Below are positions 21,214 to 30,568 of a stretch of 50,237 nt of DNA, in pieces. This stretch comes from Gloeopeniophorella convolvens (taxonomy: Eukaryota; Basidiomycota; Agaricomycetes; Russulales). A program made the position numbers and the translations under genes. Every line of letters begins with the position of its first letter. Position 1 is the first letter of the stretch. The notes beneath the pieces were generated by a model. It made no database searches. It was not told the origin of the DNA and saw nothing but the letters and a program-made list of their open reading frames with translations. The stretch lies in the NCBI GenBank assembly GCA_022496205.1, contig WTXD01000111.1:1-50237 (forward strand), read 5' to 3'.

Positions 21214-21934
21214 GACGCGGGGCGCCTCGCGATGACAGGAACATTAGAGTTAGGCAGGTGCGGGCCGGGGCCCGGAGCACTGCTTTGATTTCGAGATCGA
21301 CCGCGACGGTCTCGAAAGACGCCCAGGGCGTCCGCGTCAGGCTCGTCGCTGGGCATCGTCGCAAAGTGCAGATGCACCGCCTGCGCGCGTTGGGCCAACA
21401 ACACTTGTCATCATTCTCCGCGCTCCTCGCCCCCATCATCGCCAGACCGGTTATGGCACGCGAAATCTTCGCTGTCGCTCCTCGTGGACGCTGGCGCCAA
21501 CAACTTCCTTCCTGAATCCTGCCTGCAGGCTGCGCCGCACAAGCAGCACCGGGCGCGGCGCCCGGCCTGCCGTGCGCTCACACACCCCGCCGCTTCATCT
21601 CTGCACCATTGCGTGCGCCCATTCATTCGTCTGCACTTACAGGGAAGGTGCGAAGGCATGTCGAGATGTGCGTACGTACGTACGTGCGCCCGGGTGTGCT
21701 CTGATTGCCGGTGCTATCAGGATCATTGGATGGCTGCGCTGTCTGGCATGGCGTCCAGCTCTGGCGCACGTACTATATCTACCCTGGCCCGCCGCATCAG
21801 CCCCGGGCTCCAGCTCCTGCTCCCTGCCCTCGACCACTCCATCCCGCCCCCGATCCCATATAACACCCGTCCTTCCAAGTTCACCCATCCTATTGTCTTA
21901 CCCTACCCGCATCCACATAATCGTAACCGTCGCC
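21214..21934. promoter_or_regulatory. Divergent promoter region with an ACGT tract
   Basis: Lies between the glycosylase (-) and the small CxxC protein (+). A self-complementary cgtacgtacgtacgtgcg tract at 21,671-21,688 is the most distinct feature. No gene is supported in it, although GC-rich open frames cross it. Confidence 0.45.
21859..21865 (+). promoter_or_regulatory. TATA-like box of the 113-aa gene
   Basis: TATAACA lies 76 bp before the ATG at 21,935, followed by a pyrimidine-rich leader, the spacing also seen before the genes at 25,557 and 27,445. Confidence 0.5.
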
Positions 21935-22349
21935 ATGTCCTCCGCCTCGTCCGCCTCCGCCTCTGTCTCCCGCCGCCAGCGCCGCAACGCCGTCTCGCGC
22001 TCCGAAGAGGCCGAGTGGGACGCCCCCGCACCAGGCCCCGCGCCCTGGCGCGACGACCAGCTCATCTGCCCGCTCGCCCCGGTGCCCCCTCCCCGCGCCC
22101 GTGCGCCCACTCAGGTACACCATCCGCCTCTCCCACGACTGTGCCACGGACGCGCGCTGATGTCTCGCTGCAGACGCGGAGGACCTGCAGACCGTGCTCG
22201 CGCGCTTCACGTTCCCCGCGCCCGCGCGGAAGCACCGCCGCTCCGGCGAGGCCGTCGGGTACTCCCCGGGCGGGAGCCCGCCGGGCACGCCGGTGGGGGG
22301 TGCGCGGTGCGCGCACTGCGAGCGGGCGCATGCGCACGGCAGCGCATAA
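21935..22349 (+). CDS. Small hypothetical protein with C-terminal CxxC
   Basis: Exons 21935-22100 and 22174-22349 give 113 aa. The first exon encodes a Ser/Arg-rich start (SRRQRRNAVSRSEEAEW) and a Pro-rich stretch; the second encodes AEDLQTVLARFTFPAPARKHRRSG, a Gly/Pro linker and CAHCERAHAHGSA. A single CxxC plus nearby His could bind a metal, but one pair is too little to call a zinc finger. The intron choice (donor gtgcgc at 22,101) keeps the long second-exon frame; another donor (gtacac at 22,115) leads to a different, poorer C-terminus. Function unknown. Confidence 0.55.
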
Positions 22350-22697
22350 ACAAAACGCGCTTCGACAAAACTATTCTAGATCTGGGGGTGGGTGGGAACG
22401 CCGCCACCCCCCTGTATGGCTGGGTGTATTCATTCCTTATCGGGCACATGGTGGACAGAGGGGGCAGTCGTCGTATCTTAGAGGGTTCGGCCCACAGTAA
22501 TTAGCAACAACGGACAGCACTGTAGTGTACATGTACAAGAATCCGCCGGGTAATGGCCCTAGTCGTAATAATCGTCTCTGGACAACCAATAATAATCGCT
22601 GAACATCAACATCACAACATCAGAATCAGATCGGCTGTGCTGGATGTAAGGCTGCGCGCACTTTTTCGCGGAGCCCCGGGGCAGGGGGCCCTGCGCT
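22350..22697. other. Convergent intergenic region
   Basis: 3' flanks of the 113-aa gene (+) and the 376-aa gene (-). AT-richer stretch at 22,500-22,640 suits 3' UTR and polyadenylation. No gene seen. Confidence 0.45.
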
Positions 22698-23828
22698 CTA
22701 CAACGCCCCGCCGCGGTTCGCGAGGAACGCGCCCATGTCGCGCTTGCCGTTGCGCGCGCCCCCGCCAATACCAGGGCTCGGGAAGCCCGCCGCGAGCCCC
22801 TCGATGCCCGCGGTATGCACCCCCAAGCCGTGCGGAAACCCCTCAAACTCGCGCGGCGGCGGGGAGTGCAGCACCAGCTGCGCGTCGGGGAACTGCCCCG
22901 CGACGGGCGACGCGAGGCTCGGCGACTGCGACGCGGACGGCGACGAGCGCGAGCGGCGCGACGACGACCCGGACGACTTGGACTTGGCCTTTTTGCGCGG
23001 CGCCGGCACGGGCTGCGGCTGCTGCGCGAGGTGGTGCTGGCCGTACGCCTGCGGGTGCGGGTGCGGGTGCGGGTGCTGCCCCGAGGTCTGCGAGAGCGAC
23101 GCGGACGTGCGCGAGCGCGAGTCGGACCCGCGCCCAGAGTCAGACCCGCCCGGCGCGCGCCGCGTGTACGCCCCCGCGCCAAAGTCGCCGTCCTCCTCCT
23201 CGTCCGCCTCGCCGCCCCCGTCCGCGTAGTCGCGGTACGGCCCCGGCGCGTACGGCGGCGGGACGCGCGCGCCGCCGCCGCTGCCGCTCCCCGGAAAGCC
23301 CTCAAACTCCGCCTCGCCGCTCTCGAGGGCGCCGCGCTCCAGCGCGAGCGCGAGCGCGGCGCGCTTCGTCTCCCGCCGCGAGCGCCGGCGTGCGCGCCGC
23401 GCTGCGCGCGCGGCTTCTTCCTCTGCGTGCGCCGTCGCGCGCGACTGGATCGCGGCCGAGTCGAGCGGCGCGGCGTCCGAGTCGAGGGTCGTGCTCGACG
23501 CGAGCGCACGCGGGCGGTGCTGCCGCCGCCGCTGCGCGCTGTCATCGTCGTCGTCGTCGTCGTCGGGGAGGTGGATCGGCGGGCGCCCGAAGAGGTCCCA
23601 GCCAAAGAGGCGTATGTGCTTGCCGAAGCGCGCGCGTTGGCGCCGCGGGGTGCCGGGGTTGGAGTGCAGCGAGAGCGTCTCGGCGTCGGTGCTTGGCAGT
23701 GTGAGGCCGCTGGCGGAGTCTGCGAGGAGGTTGGCGAGGTCGGGGTGGGTGGGCGAAGCGGGGCGGAGGCAGGCGAGGCAGGGCGCTGCGAGGGCGCGTA
23801 GGGAGTCGGACCAGGAGAAGGACTCCAT
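22698..23828 (-). CDS. Hypothetical low-complexity protein, 376 aa
   Basis: One uninterrupted frame from ATG 23,828 to the stop at 22,698. The first 22 residues (MESFSWSDSLRALAAPCLACLR) look like a short amphipathic segment with two Cys and are the most ordered part. A second ordered motif is FGKHIRLFGWDLFGRPPIHLP near 70-90, followed by a run of eight Asp. Then come an Arg/Ala-rich probable helix (about 125-165), Gly/Pro/Asp-rich segments, a His-Pro repeat and a basic Ser/Lys region (KKAKSKSSGSSSRRSRSS) that could be a nuclear signal. The end is GKRDMGAFLANRGGAL. The start at 23,828 was preferred to an ATG 84 bases upstream, which would translate a tandem repeat. Family unknown. Confidence 0.78.
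   Translation of the reverse strand: MESFSWSDSLRALAAPCLACLRPASPTHPDLANLLADSASGLTLPSTDAETLSLHSNPGTPRRQRARFGKHIRLFGWDLFGRPPIHLPDDDDDDDDSAQRRRQHRPRALASSTTLDSDAAPLDSAAIQSRATAHAEEEAARAARRARRRSRRETKRAALALALERGALESGEAEFEGFPGSGSGGGARVPPPYAPGPYRDYADGGGEADEEEDGDFGAGAYTRRAPGGSDSGRGSDSRSRTSASLSQTSGQHPHPHPHPQAYGQHHLAQQPQPVPAPRKKAKSKSSGSSSRRSRSSPSASQSPSLASPVAGQFPDAQLVLHSPPPREFEGFPHGLGVHTAGIEGLAAGFPSPGIGGGARNGKRDMGAFLANRGGAL
23051..23075 (+). repeat. (gcgggt)4 tandem repeat
   Basis: Four copies of a hexamer inside the 376-aa gene; on the minus strand it encodes alternating His-Pro. Confidence 0.85.
23543..23566 (+). repeat. (tcg)n trinucleotide repeat
   Basis: Seven or eight tandem trinucleotides coding for an Asp run on the minus strand in the 376-aa gene. 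Confidence 0.85.
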
Positions 23829-23840
23829 GTGAGGGTATCG

Positions 23841-23865
23841 GTGCAAGTGCAAGTGCAAGTGCAAG
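23841..23865 (+). repeat. (gtgcaa)4 tandem repeat
   Basis: Four hexamer copies in the 5' leader of the 376-aa gene, starting 13 bases before its ATG. Confidence 0.85.
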
Positions 23866-25477
23866 TTGAAGGGTCGAGGCTGCGACGCCGACGGATGGGG
23901 GCATTTCTGCACGTGACGTCTTCTCTAAGGGCAGATTTTCAAATTTCACATGATCAGACCCCGGCCGGCCAGAGTTTGGTTGACGACTGCCGTCGTTTGC
24001 TCTCGTCGTCGCCGTCGGCCGCCTTGCGCTGCGCGGCCACCTGGGTCCTGGGCGACCTCGAGACACCGCGTCGGCCATTTCGCGTGTTTACTCTGACGAC
24101 TCTACTCAGTCATTTTCTCTGGAATCGCTTGGTCGTCCACTCGAGTGTTCACTGAGCTTTAGCTCCCACCCGTTCCTCTTTTCCGTCCCTGATCACACCC
24201 TGATCGTGATGACATGGGCCTGCCTGAATCAACCGGAAACAGAATATCTGCTCTATGGCTGGGATGCGGCCGAGGTGCCTGATGGCTCCTGATGCTCCCG
24301 GTGTCGCTCATGTGCAAATTACTGGCTTTCGACTGGCAGCGGCTCTCGTAGCGCCTTCGGACCCCACCTCTACAGTCTATAGCTAGTTGCCACACATTTG
24401 ACACAGGCTAGGTTAGCTAGAAGGATGGAAGCGCCCAGGTTTGCGGAGGAGACAGGTGATCGGAGACATCCTGGTGCGTACACGACGACTGCACTGTTTA
24501 TCGTCCTCCTAGGTTGCACATTCGCAGATAAGCTACGCGAAATCTCTCACTTTTCGTTAACTTTGACGCTCTTATCAAGTCTCCTGGATCCATGATCAGC
24601 GTCTCACAATGCGCAAGCAAGGCCATCCCTGCTCATGTGGGCCTGTCACCTACGGTTCTGTCAGTCTCCAGTATTCGGCGATTTCATGTGTTCTTCCCAG
24701 TTTAGGCATCCGCCGGCTCAAAGTTTGATGCTTGCTCCTCTGTCTACGCAAATTTGACAGCGGGAATGAAGCAGCGCGACTTTTCCAGCGGTGATACCGG
24801 GCCATCCCCCTGCTTTCTTCTGTCCCTGGACTTCTCGATCACGTACGGCCGACACGTTGTTCCCCACGCTTCCCCGAGTGGCGCTGCTCAAGCGCCCGCT
24901 GCAAGACAAAACCTAAACGTTGGATCGGGAGAATGATCTGGCGCCGCTCGTGCGCAGGGGCCACGAGTCGAACTCTGTCTATGAAACCGTCCCACAAGAA
25001 CTTTTGTCGTTCTCCCTGGCGCTGCTTATGTCCGCCGATAACGCTTTTACCATAAGAAGTCGCCGGAGTGCGGGGTAGTCGCTGACTCGAATCGGGAGCT
25101 CGCGGCCGTAGAGCGGTGCTGTAGGCGCCTCCAGTCTGGACGCATGTTTCCGATCCTCGTCCCATGCGCACAGGCCGGCGCCAAGTCTCATTATGAGTAT
25201 GTCTTTGTCGGCTGCCTGCTCGGTTACTGCTCGAGTTCTTTGGTCGGCGCCGGGTATGGAGACTGGGTTGCAGGCGCGTCTGCGTTTTCTTCTTTCTGGA
25301 ATCTATTAGCGTGCACCTCGGGGTACAGAACCACGTTTGTCTGTCTACTTCTCTCTGACAATAAATCTTCGCTGTCCTGGCGCGTCTGCGTTTTTGCACC
25401 CTGCATAACGGAACGTGGCGGTTCTCTCTAAGCACACGGCTGACCGTGCGAGACACCGGGATGGCGTTTCTTGGGGC
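23866..25477. other. Gene-free 1.6-kb region with a 16-bp direct repeat
   Basis: No supported gene. The string ggcgcgtctgcgtttt occurs at 25,273-25,288 and again at 25,379-25,394, about 105 bp apart and just upstream of the TATA box of the 211-aa gene. Otherwise only short chance frames. Confidence 0.5.
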
Positions 25478-25485
25478 TATAAAAG
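25478..25485 (+). promoter_or_regulatory. TATA box of the 211-aa gene
   Basis: TATAAAAG, a strong consensus TATA, 79 bp before the ATG at 25,557. Confidence 0.7.
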
Positions 25486-25556
25486 TTTGGCTTCACGGGA
25501 GCCTCTCGCAGCAGCACATCACTCCGCTTTGCGTTCTCAACACACCCGCCATCGCG

Positions 25557-26192
25557 ATGTCTTCTCACATCCAGTCTACCACTGCCGCCAAGGCCAAGGC
25601 CGACGACGGCATCTGGATCGACAACAACCCCGAATGGCCCGAAGGCGCCTACTTCGGCCCCCTCAAGAACTACTCCGTCGACACGCGCATCGTGCGCGTC
25701 CCGCGCGGCAAGGCCCTCGTCTCCGCCTCCATCCAACACACCATCGCCCCGGGCCCCGAGGACCGCATGACCTGGGCGCTCGGCGCCGCGATCAAGGACA
25801 ACAGCGCGCAGCTCGAGGCCGTGCGCTGCGCGCCCCCCGCGCGGAGCGCCTACTTCCCCAGCGCAGGCGGGATGTCCGACATCTACGCGGACGCGGCGCC
25901 CGTCGTCTGCCCGGACGGCGCGGCTGTCATCGGCGTGTACTTCTGGAGGAAGGGCGGCAACCGCGTCGCGCCGGGCCTGCGCGTCCGCGACGCGGCCACT
26001 GGCGTGGAGCGCGACGTCGAGAACCACGAGATGGGCGAGTATCTCCCCGGACAGGGCGGGAGCGGGGAGCGGTATGCCGACACGGAGTGGGTCCAGCGGC
26101 CGCCGCTGGGGGTCTTCCGCCCGACGGAGCTGGCTGGCGTTCGACTCTACGCGAAGGGAAATAAGATCGCGCCTATGATCCTGTTCCGGTGA
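25557..26192 (+). CDS. Stand-alone three-repeat domain protein, 211 aa
   Basis: Intronless gene. Nearly the whole protein matches the C-terminal domain of the two phosphoesterases downstream: YFGPLKNYSVDTR, GGMSDIYADAAPVVCP, GVYFWRKGGNRVAPGL and VRLYAKGNKIAPM align with their counterparts. The domain is made of three units, each opening with a (I)YxD..xVxxP pattern and closing with an N-R/K-(V/I/L) strand, suggesting a threefold beta fold such as a beta-prism or beta-trefoil; such folds often bind sugars or lipids, but binding is untested. No signal peptide, so probably cytosolic. The start at 25,557 is preferred to upstream in-frame ATGs because it lies 79 bp after a TATA box, in a gcgATGt context. 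Transcribed in the same direction as MPE1 1.25 kb away. Confidence 0.9.
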   Translation: MSSHIQSTTAAKAKADDGIWIDNNPEWPEGAYFGPLKNYSVDTRIVRVPRGKALVSASIQHTIAPGPEDRMTWALGAAIKDNSAQLEAVRCAPPARSAYFPSAGGMSDIYADAAPVVCPDGAAVIGVYFWRKGGNRVAPGLRVRDAATGVERDVENHEMGEYLPGQGGSGERYADTEWVQRPPLGVFRPTELAGVRLYAKGNKIAPMILFR

Positions 26193-27355
26193 ACACCACC
26201 CGTCCTGTGGCCAAAGCGGTGTTTGGTTCTTATCGCGTCGGAGTGGTTCTCGGTACTACTAGTGTCCCTCGAGACTCGTCGAGTCTCTCCGACGTGGTTT
26301 CGATACACCTGTGTGATAGCTCTTCCTGCTTATACATTTGTCTTGGATTCGATTCGGGCTCTACTCTCGTGTATAGATTGTCCGTAGGCGCGTGGCTCCA
26401 ATGTTCCTGATACTTGTACTGCTGTTCCCTGGTTTCTGCCAATGATGTGCATGCTCACGAAGTTGTGCTCGTGCATACTTCGGATTGGGGGGTGGGAAGC
26501 AGGCACGTGATTCCGGCGCTTGCCGCTTCTTCCCGGCACGGAGCGAAGGTTCGAATCGAACGGCGAGTCTGCCAACGCGACCTCCGAGTCACCATCAGAC
26601 AACAACCGTACACTGGCCTTACCAGCATATCTGAACCGGGACACGGGTGCAAAATCGTAGACCACGTCGAAGTCCTAGTCCTCACAGCAACATGGGGCCA
26701 TATTCGATATCACAAAGTGGCCAGTCACCTGTCTGCGACCGGCCCTTGACTGAGTGGCTCGGTTCTGCGCTGCGGTAGGCCCACCTCTCTGTTTTCAGTG
26801 CAAGTAACAGCTTCTCATTTTGATATGTAGCATTTATTATTGGCAACATCATGACACGATTATGGCGTGGTCGTCCGTCGTCATCACTCCCCAGTACTGC
26901 GAGGTGCTTCGACGTCAGGGCCTTGGGCCTTGTTTCTGATGGACCCTCAAGGCCCCATTCTCATTCACCTTACGCACTGCATCCTTCTGCTACCGATACA
27001 ACCCCGGTAGCTTGCTGTTTGCCATGCACGGCTGCTGGCGGTGCTCGGGGCACCGCCCTGCGGGCTGTCTCAACGTTGGACTACCTTGCAGCTTGACGCC
27101 TTGTCCTAAATACGAGGTCGTGTGACCTTCGCTCCCGGTCTCGACATGCTATGTCGTCCCGCCTCTGGATCAGATCCATGAAACGATGTCGTGCGGTCAC
27201 CTGCCAGGTTCGCATGATTTCCCCGCGCTCTAGCCGCTGGCAAGATCAACGTGCGGGTTCGTTGGGAATTTCATCACGCCTTCCTGAAACGGGCCAAGAT
27301 ACCTTCTCCGACTGGGATCCTTGAGGCCCAGAGCTGTAAGCTGCGTCGTTGGCGG
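26193..27355. other. Gene-free 1.2-kb region
   Basis: 3' flank of the 211-aa gene and promoter of MPE1. Open frames of 70-110 codons on both strands carry no motif. Nothing else seen. Confidence 0.5.
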
Positions 27356-27363
27356 TATAAATA
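27356..27363 (+). promoter_or_regulatory. TATA box of MPE1
   Basis: TATAAATA, 89 bp before the ATG at 27,445. Confidence 0.65.
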
Positions 27364-27444
27364 CCTGGCTTTGGGAACGGTAGAAAGGGCAGGTCAATCA
27401 CCTCTAGTCTTCTTACCTGCGATTTTCAGTCCCTGTATCCCACG

Positions 27445-29559
27445 ATGAGCCTCAGTGTCCCAGGGAGCCCCTCTTTTTCTGCGAGCATGACTGGTCCCTC
27501 CTCTATACCTTCAGTCTCGCCTTCTTTGCCCCTAAGCCTACCCCCAACTCCACACTCGACCATACCTCTTTCTTCCACCATCATCCTGCTGTCCTCCATC
27601 ATACCTCTGCCCTCGAGCGTCACCGGTATACCCAGTCCTACCGGCATTCTCAACGGTACCGGCAGCTCCAACACCACTAGCGTCTTCAACTCCACAAATC
27701 CTTACAACTCGAGCAGCTCTTCAAACACTACTTCCTTCAACTTTGCTCCTGCGTACGATCCAGCTGCACCGAGTACCTTCGTCTTCCTCGCGGACCCTCA
27801 GCAATGGCGCAGTGATAACGACCCTTCGCCCGGGTACCGGCTCAATAGCTGCAGCAGCCTGAACATCGCTCTCAATACCCTTGACGGCGCCAACTACCCA
27901 ACCGGCTTCAATATCTCCGTCGCAGGACAGCCGATCGGCTCCATCAATGCTGTGTTCTTCGGCGGCGATCTGTGCCAGACGGGAGGCGATTACTCTTCAG
28001 ACGACCAGTTCACGTACAAGCCACCGACGTTCCGTGGTGGGTCTGAGTTGCGGAAGGTCCGCGCGTTGTATGAGACGAACTTTCCTATCGACAACGGCGT
28101 CACGAAGCTCAAGTACGACCCGAAATATTTTGGACTCGGGAACCACGGTTAGTGCTATTTGTCTATGCCTGAGCATGCGTTGACACATACGGGCCCCTGC
28201 CAGATATTCAGAGCAATTTTCACCCTGCGATCGGATGGTACAAGGGAAGATGGTCCGGCGACTTTTCGTTGCCGCCGAATTTTTGGCGTTACCAGATGTG
28301 GAACTACATTACCCAGATGCATACCGGTGAGCGCGCTTGATCAACGCTCGCGTCGAGTTCAAGACTCACGCCACGCAGGTTACCACCAGCTCCTGCTTCC
28401 CGACTCGAACCCGGTATACGGCATTCCGTGGCAGAACATCGACTCGGATACCGGAGAGGGTACATTCAGCTACGAGGACCATTCGTTGAACTACGTGGTC
28501 GACATGGGACCTTTCGATGTCTTTCAGCTCCATCGCTACGGTGGCGACTCGGATGATGATCGTCAAAGCGGCGTCGGGTGGCTGGAAGGCAGGCTGGAAG
28601 AACGCGGCCCGACTCGTCCCATCATCATCGTTCAGCACTACCTATTCTCTCAGACTAGCGATACGAACGGCAGCATCACCCCCGCGTGGACGTCAGCACA
28701 ACGCAACGCGCTACTCGACATCCTCTCTCCCTACAACATCGTTGCATTTCTTGTTGGACACGATCACTCTGTCGGTCCGCTCCCCAACTGGATCCCTGTT
28801 CCATGGAACAACGCGACCCGCAGTGTTCCGGAGATCCGCCCAGGCGCCGCGTTCAACCAGAACGCTGCGCTCGTCCGCGTCACACCGTCCAACATGGACG
28901 TGCTGTACGGCACTGCCAACAACGGCCAACTGACTTGGACAAGTGGGCAGAATTTCACTGTGGCTTTTGCGAACCAGATCTGGGAGGAGGTCGCCGACTG
29001 GAACGACAACTACTTTGGCAAGCTCGGGTCCATTTATGTCGACACGCGCGTGCTCCGTGCACCCCCGGGCAAGGTCATCGTCTCTGCGGGGCTTGCGCGC
29101 ACCGTATCTCCCCCCGACCCCGACAATCGGCTCACGTGGAGCCTTATCACCGCGTACGCGAACGGCACAGCACCGGAGGTTGTGAACGTCACCGGCGATG
29201 CCGGGAGCAACAACTTCCCCAACACGGGCGGGATGTCGAAGATCTACGTCGACCTGTCGCCCGTGGCGTGCCCGCCGGGGAGCGCCGCCATCGGCGTCTT
29301 CTTCTGGCAGAAGAACAACCGCGTCGCGCCGGGGCTTGTCGTGCGCAACATCGCGACAGGCGTCGAGAGCAACGTCACGAACACGGCGTGGGAGGACTAT
29401 TTCCCGACGGGCGGCGATGGGAGCTCGAATATCTATGCGGACACGAATATGGTCGCGCGCCCGAACCGGACGGATGTCCCTGCGACGTTGCAGATGGGAG
29501 GCGTCGCGCTGTATCAGAAGGGCGGGAATAGGGTCGCGCTGAAGGTTCTGTACAAGTGA
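27445..29559 (+). CDS. MPE1: calcineurin-like metallophosphoesterase with C-terminal three-repeat domain
   Basis: Predicted metal-dependent phosphoesterase; substrate unknown. Exons 27445-28147, 28204-28326 and 28379-29559 give 668 aa. Metal-site motifs of the calcineurin-like superfamily are present in order: Asp117 in FLADPQQW, Asp175 in GGDL, GNHD at 232-235 (Asp completed across intron 1), His362 in VQHY and GHDH at 402-405. All usual ligand positions are kept, so it should be active. The first 105 residues are Ser/Thr/Pro-rich with at least five N-x-S/T sequons and a hydrophobic patch (STIILLSSIIPL), but no classic signal peptide. Residues about 480-668 form a separate domain of three repeats, the same as the 211-aa protein. 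The 3' flank carries a remnant of an NmrA 3' flank, showing it once faced such a gene. MPE2 is its tandem paralogue. Confidence 0.92.
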
Positions 29560-30010
29560 CGTGGGGACGACTATGGGGTGGAGGCGTGCAGCGTCGCACC
29601 CTGATAAGTAGGGTACGTGCCCCAGCTCGAATTTCGGCTACCTCTCCATTGCTAACGCGCTGGGCCCTTTGTTAGCTGGATTCTTCGGGTTGCAAACGCC
29701 GTGCGATGACGGATTCGATAGAAGGAAAGGCGGCATGTGACCCCGTGTGTGTGCGAGGCCCTGTAACTTAAAGTTCTCAAGGTGCAGATGCGAGCGATTT
29801 GGCGTCGTAATTACTTGCTCGCGGCGGCACCACCCCTACTGCCGGACTCTCATTGATGTCAGAACGGTATCGGTGCCACCTTCGATTTCAGTCCCAGGCT
29901 GCCACCGATGCTTTCTGTGCTTTGGGACACAATTCATTCCACGGTCCAAACAGAAAATCTCCGATATTGGCTTCTTCCACATGTCCAACCAGCGTCAGTG
30001 AGCCACTGGC
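29560..30010 (+). repeat. MPE1 3' flank with NmrA 3'-flank remnant
   Basis: Bases 29,560 to about 29,870 match, inverted, the flank of the dead phosphoesterase at 3,200-3,508. From about 29,870 to 30,010 the text (gatgctttctgtgctttggga, tccaaacagaaa, ttccacatgtccaaccagcgtcagtgag) matches 36,345-36,525, the 3' flank of NmrA4. An NmrA gene therefore once stood downstream and was deleted. Confidence 0.75.
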
Positions 30011-30454
30011 AGCGAAAACGCGCTTCACAGGAAGTTTACGTTCTTGTCCGGCCGGTTCGGCGGCTTTAAGCGCCACATAGGTTTGACCTGAACCTGGCCC
30101 AGCAGTGCGGCCGTTCCTCGAAACACTCTTTTTGATCCGTCATTATAATTGACAACATCCATACGTTCTCATCTCGGCTTCTCCCGCTCAAAGTGATTCC
30201 TTGCACCTGAGAGGCGTAGATCTCCACACCGATGCACGATTCCATGCTGGTCCAGGGTGGACCGACGACGCGGCGGCGAAGCTAACGAATCAGCGACTCT
30301 TGTCCCGAACAAAAAATACGGTCCTGAAGGCCTGACCTATGACCACGCCTCCTAAAGAGCCCTGGAATCCTGCACAAGGGTTTGGGATGCGCTCTGAGCT
30401 CCTGGGAGTGGACCCTTCGACACGCGAGGGGCGCTACTTCGAGTCGTTCTTGAA
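30011..30454. other. Gap upstream of MPE2
   Basis: No gene. Contains aacactctttttgatccg at about 30,123, similar to a string near 17,256. Remaining sequence is unremarkable promoter-distal DNA. Confidence 0.45.
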
Positions 30455-30462
30455 TATAAAAG
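30455..30462 (+). promoter_or_regulatory. TATA box of MPE2
   Basis: TATAAAAG, 114 bp before the ATG at 30,569. Confidence 0.65.
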
Positions 30463-30568
30463 TCGGTCTCAACGAGAAGGACGGCTTGCAGGAAGATCCC
30501 CAAACTCTTCCTTCTACCTGCGCTCGCTTACCTCGTCTCAACAATCGCTGAAGACGCTTTTTCATCCG

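Noticed and set aside
22815..23801. 328-codon plus-strand frame opposite the 376-aa gene
   Set aside because: Arg/Ala-rich shadow of a GC-rich gene with no recognisable motif.
26545..26565. ggttcgaatcgaacgg string resembling a tRNA B box
   Set aside because: No matching acceptor, D or anticodon stems within 80 bases on either strand.
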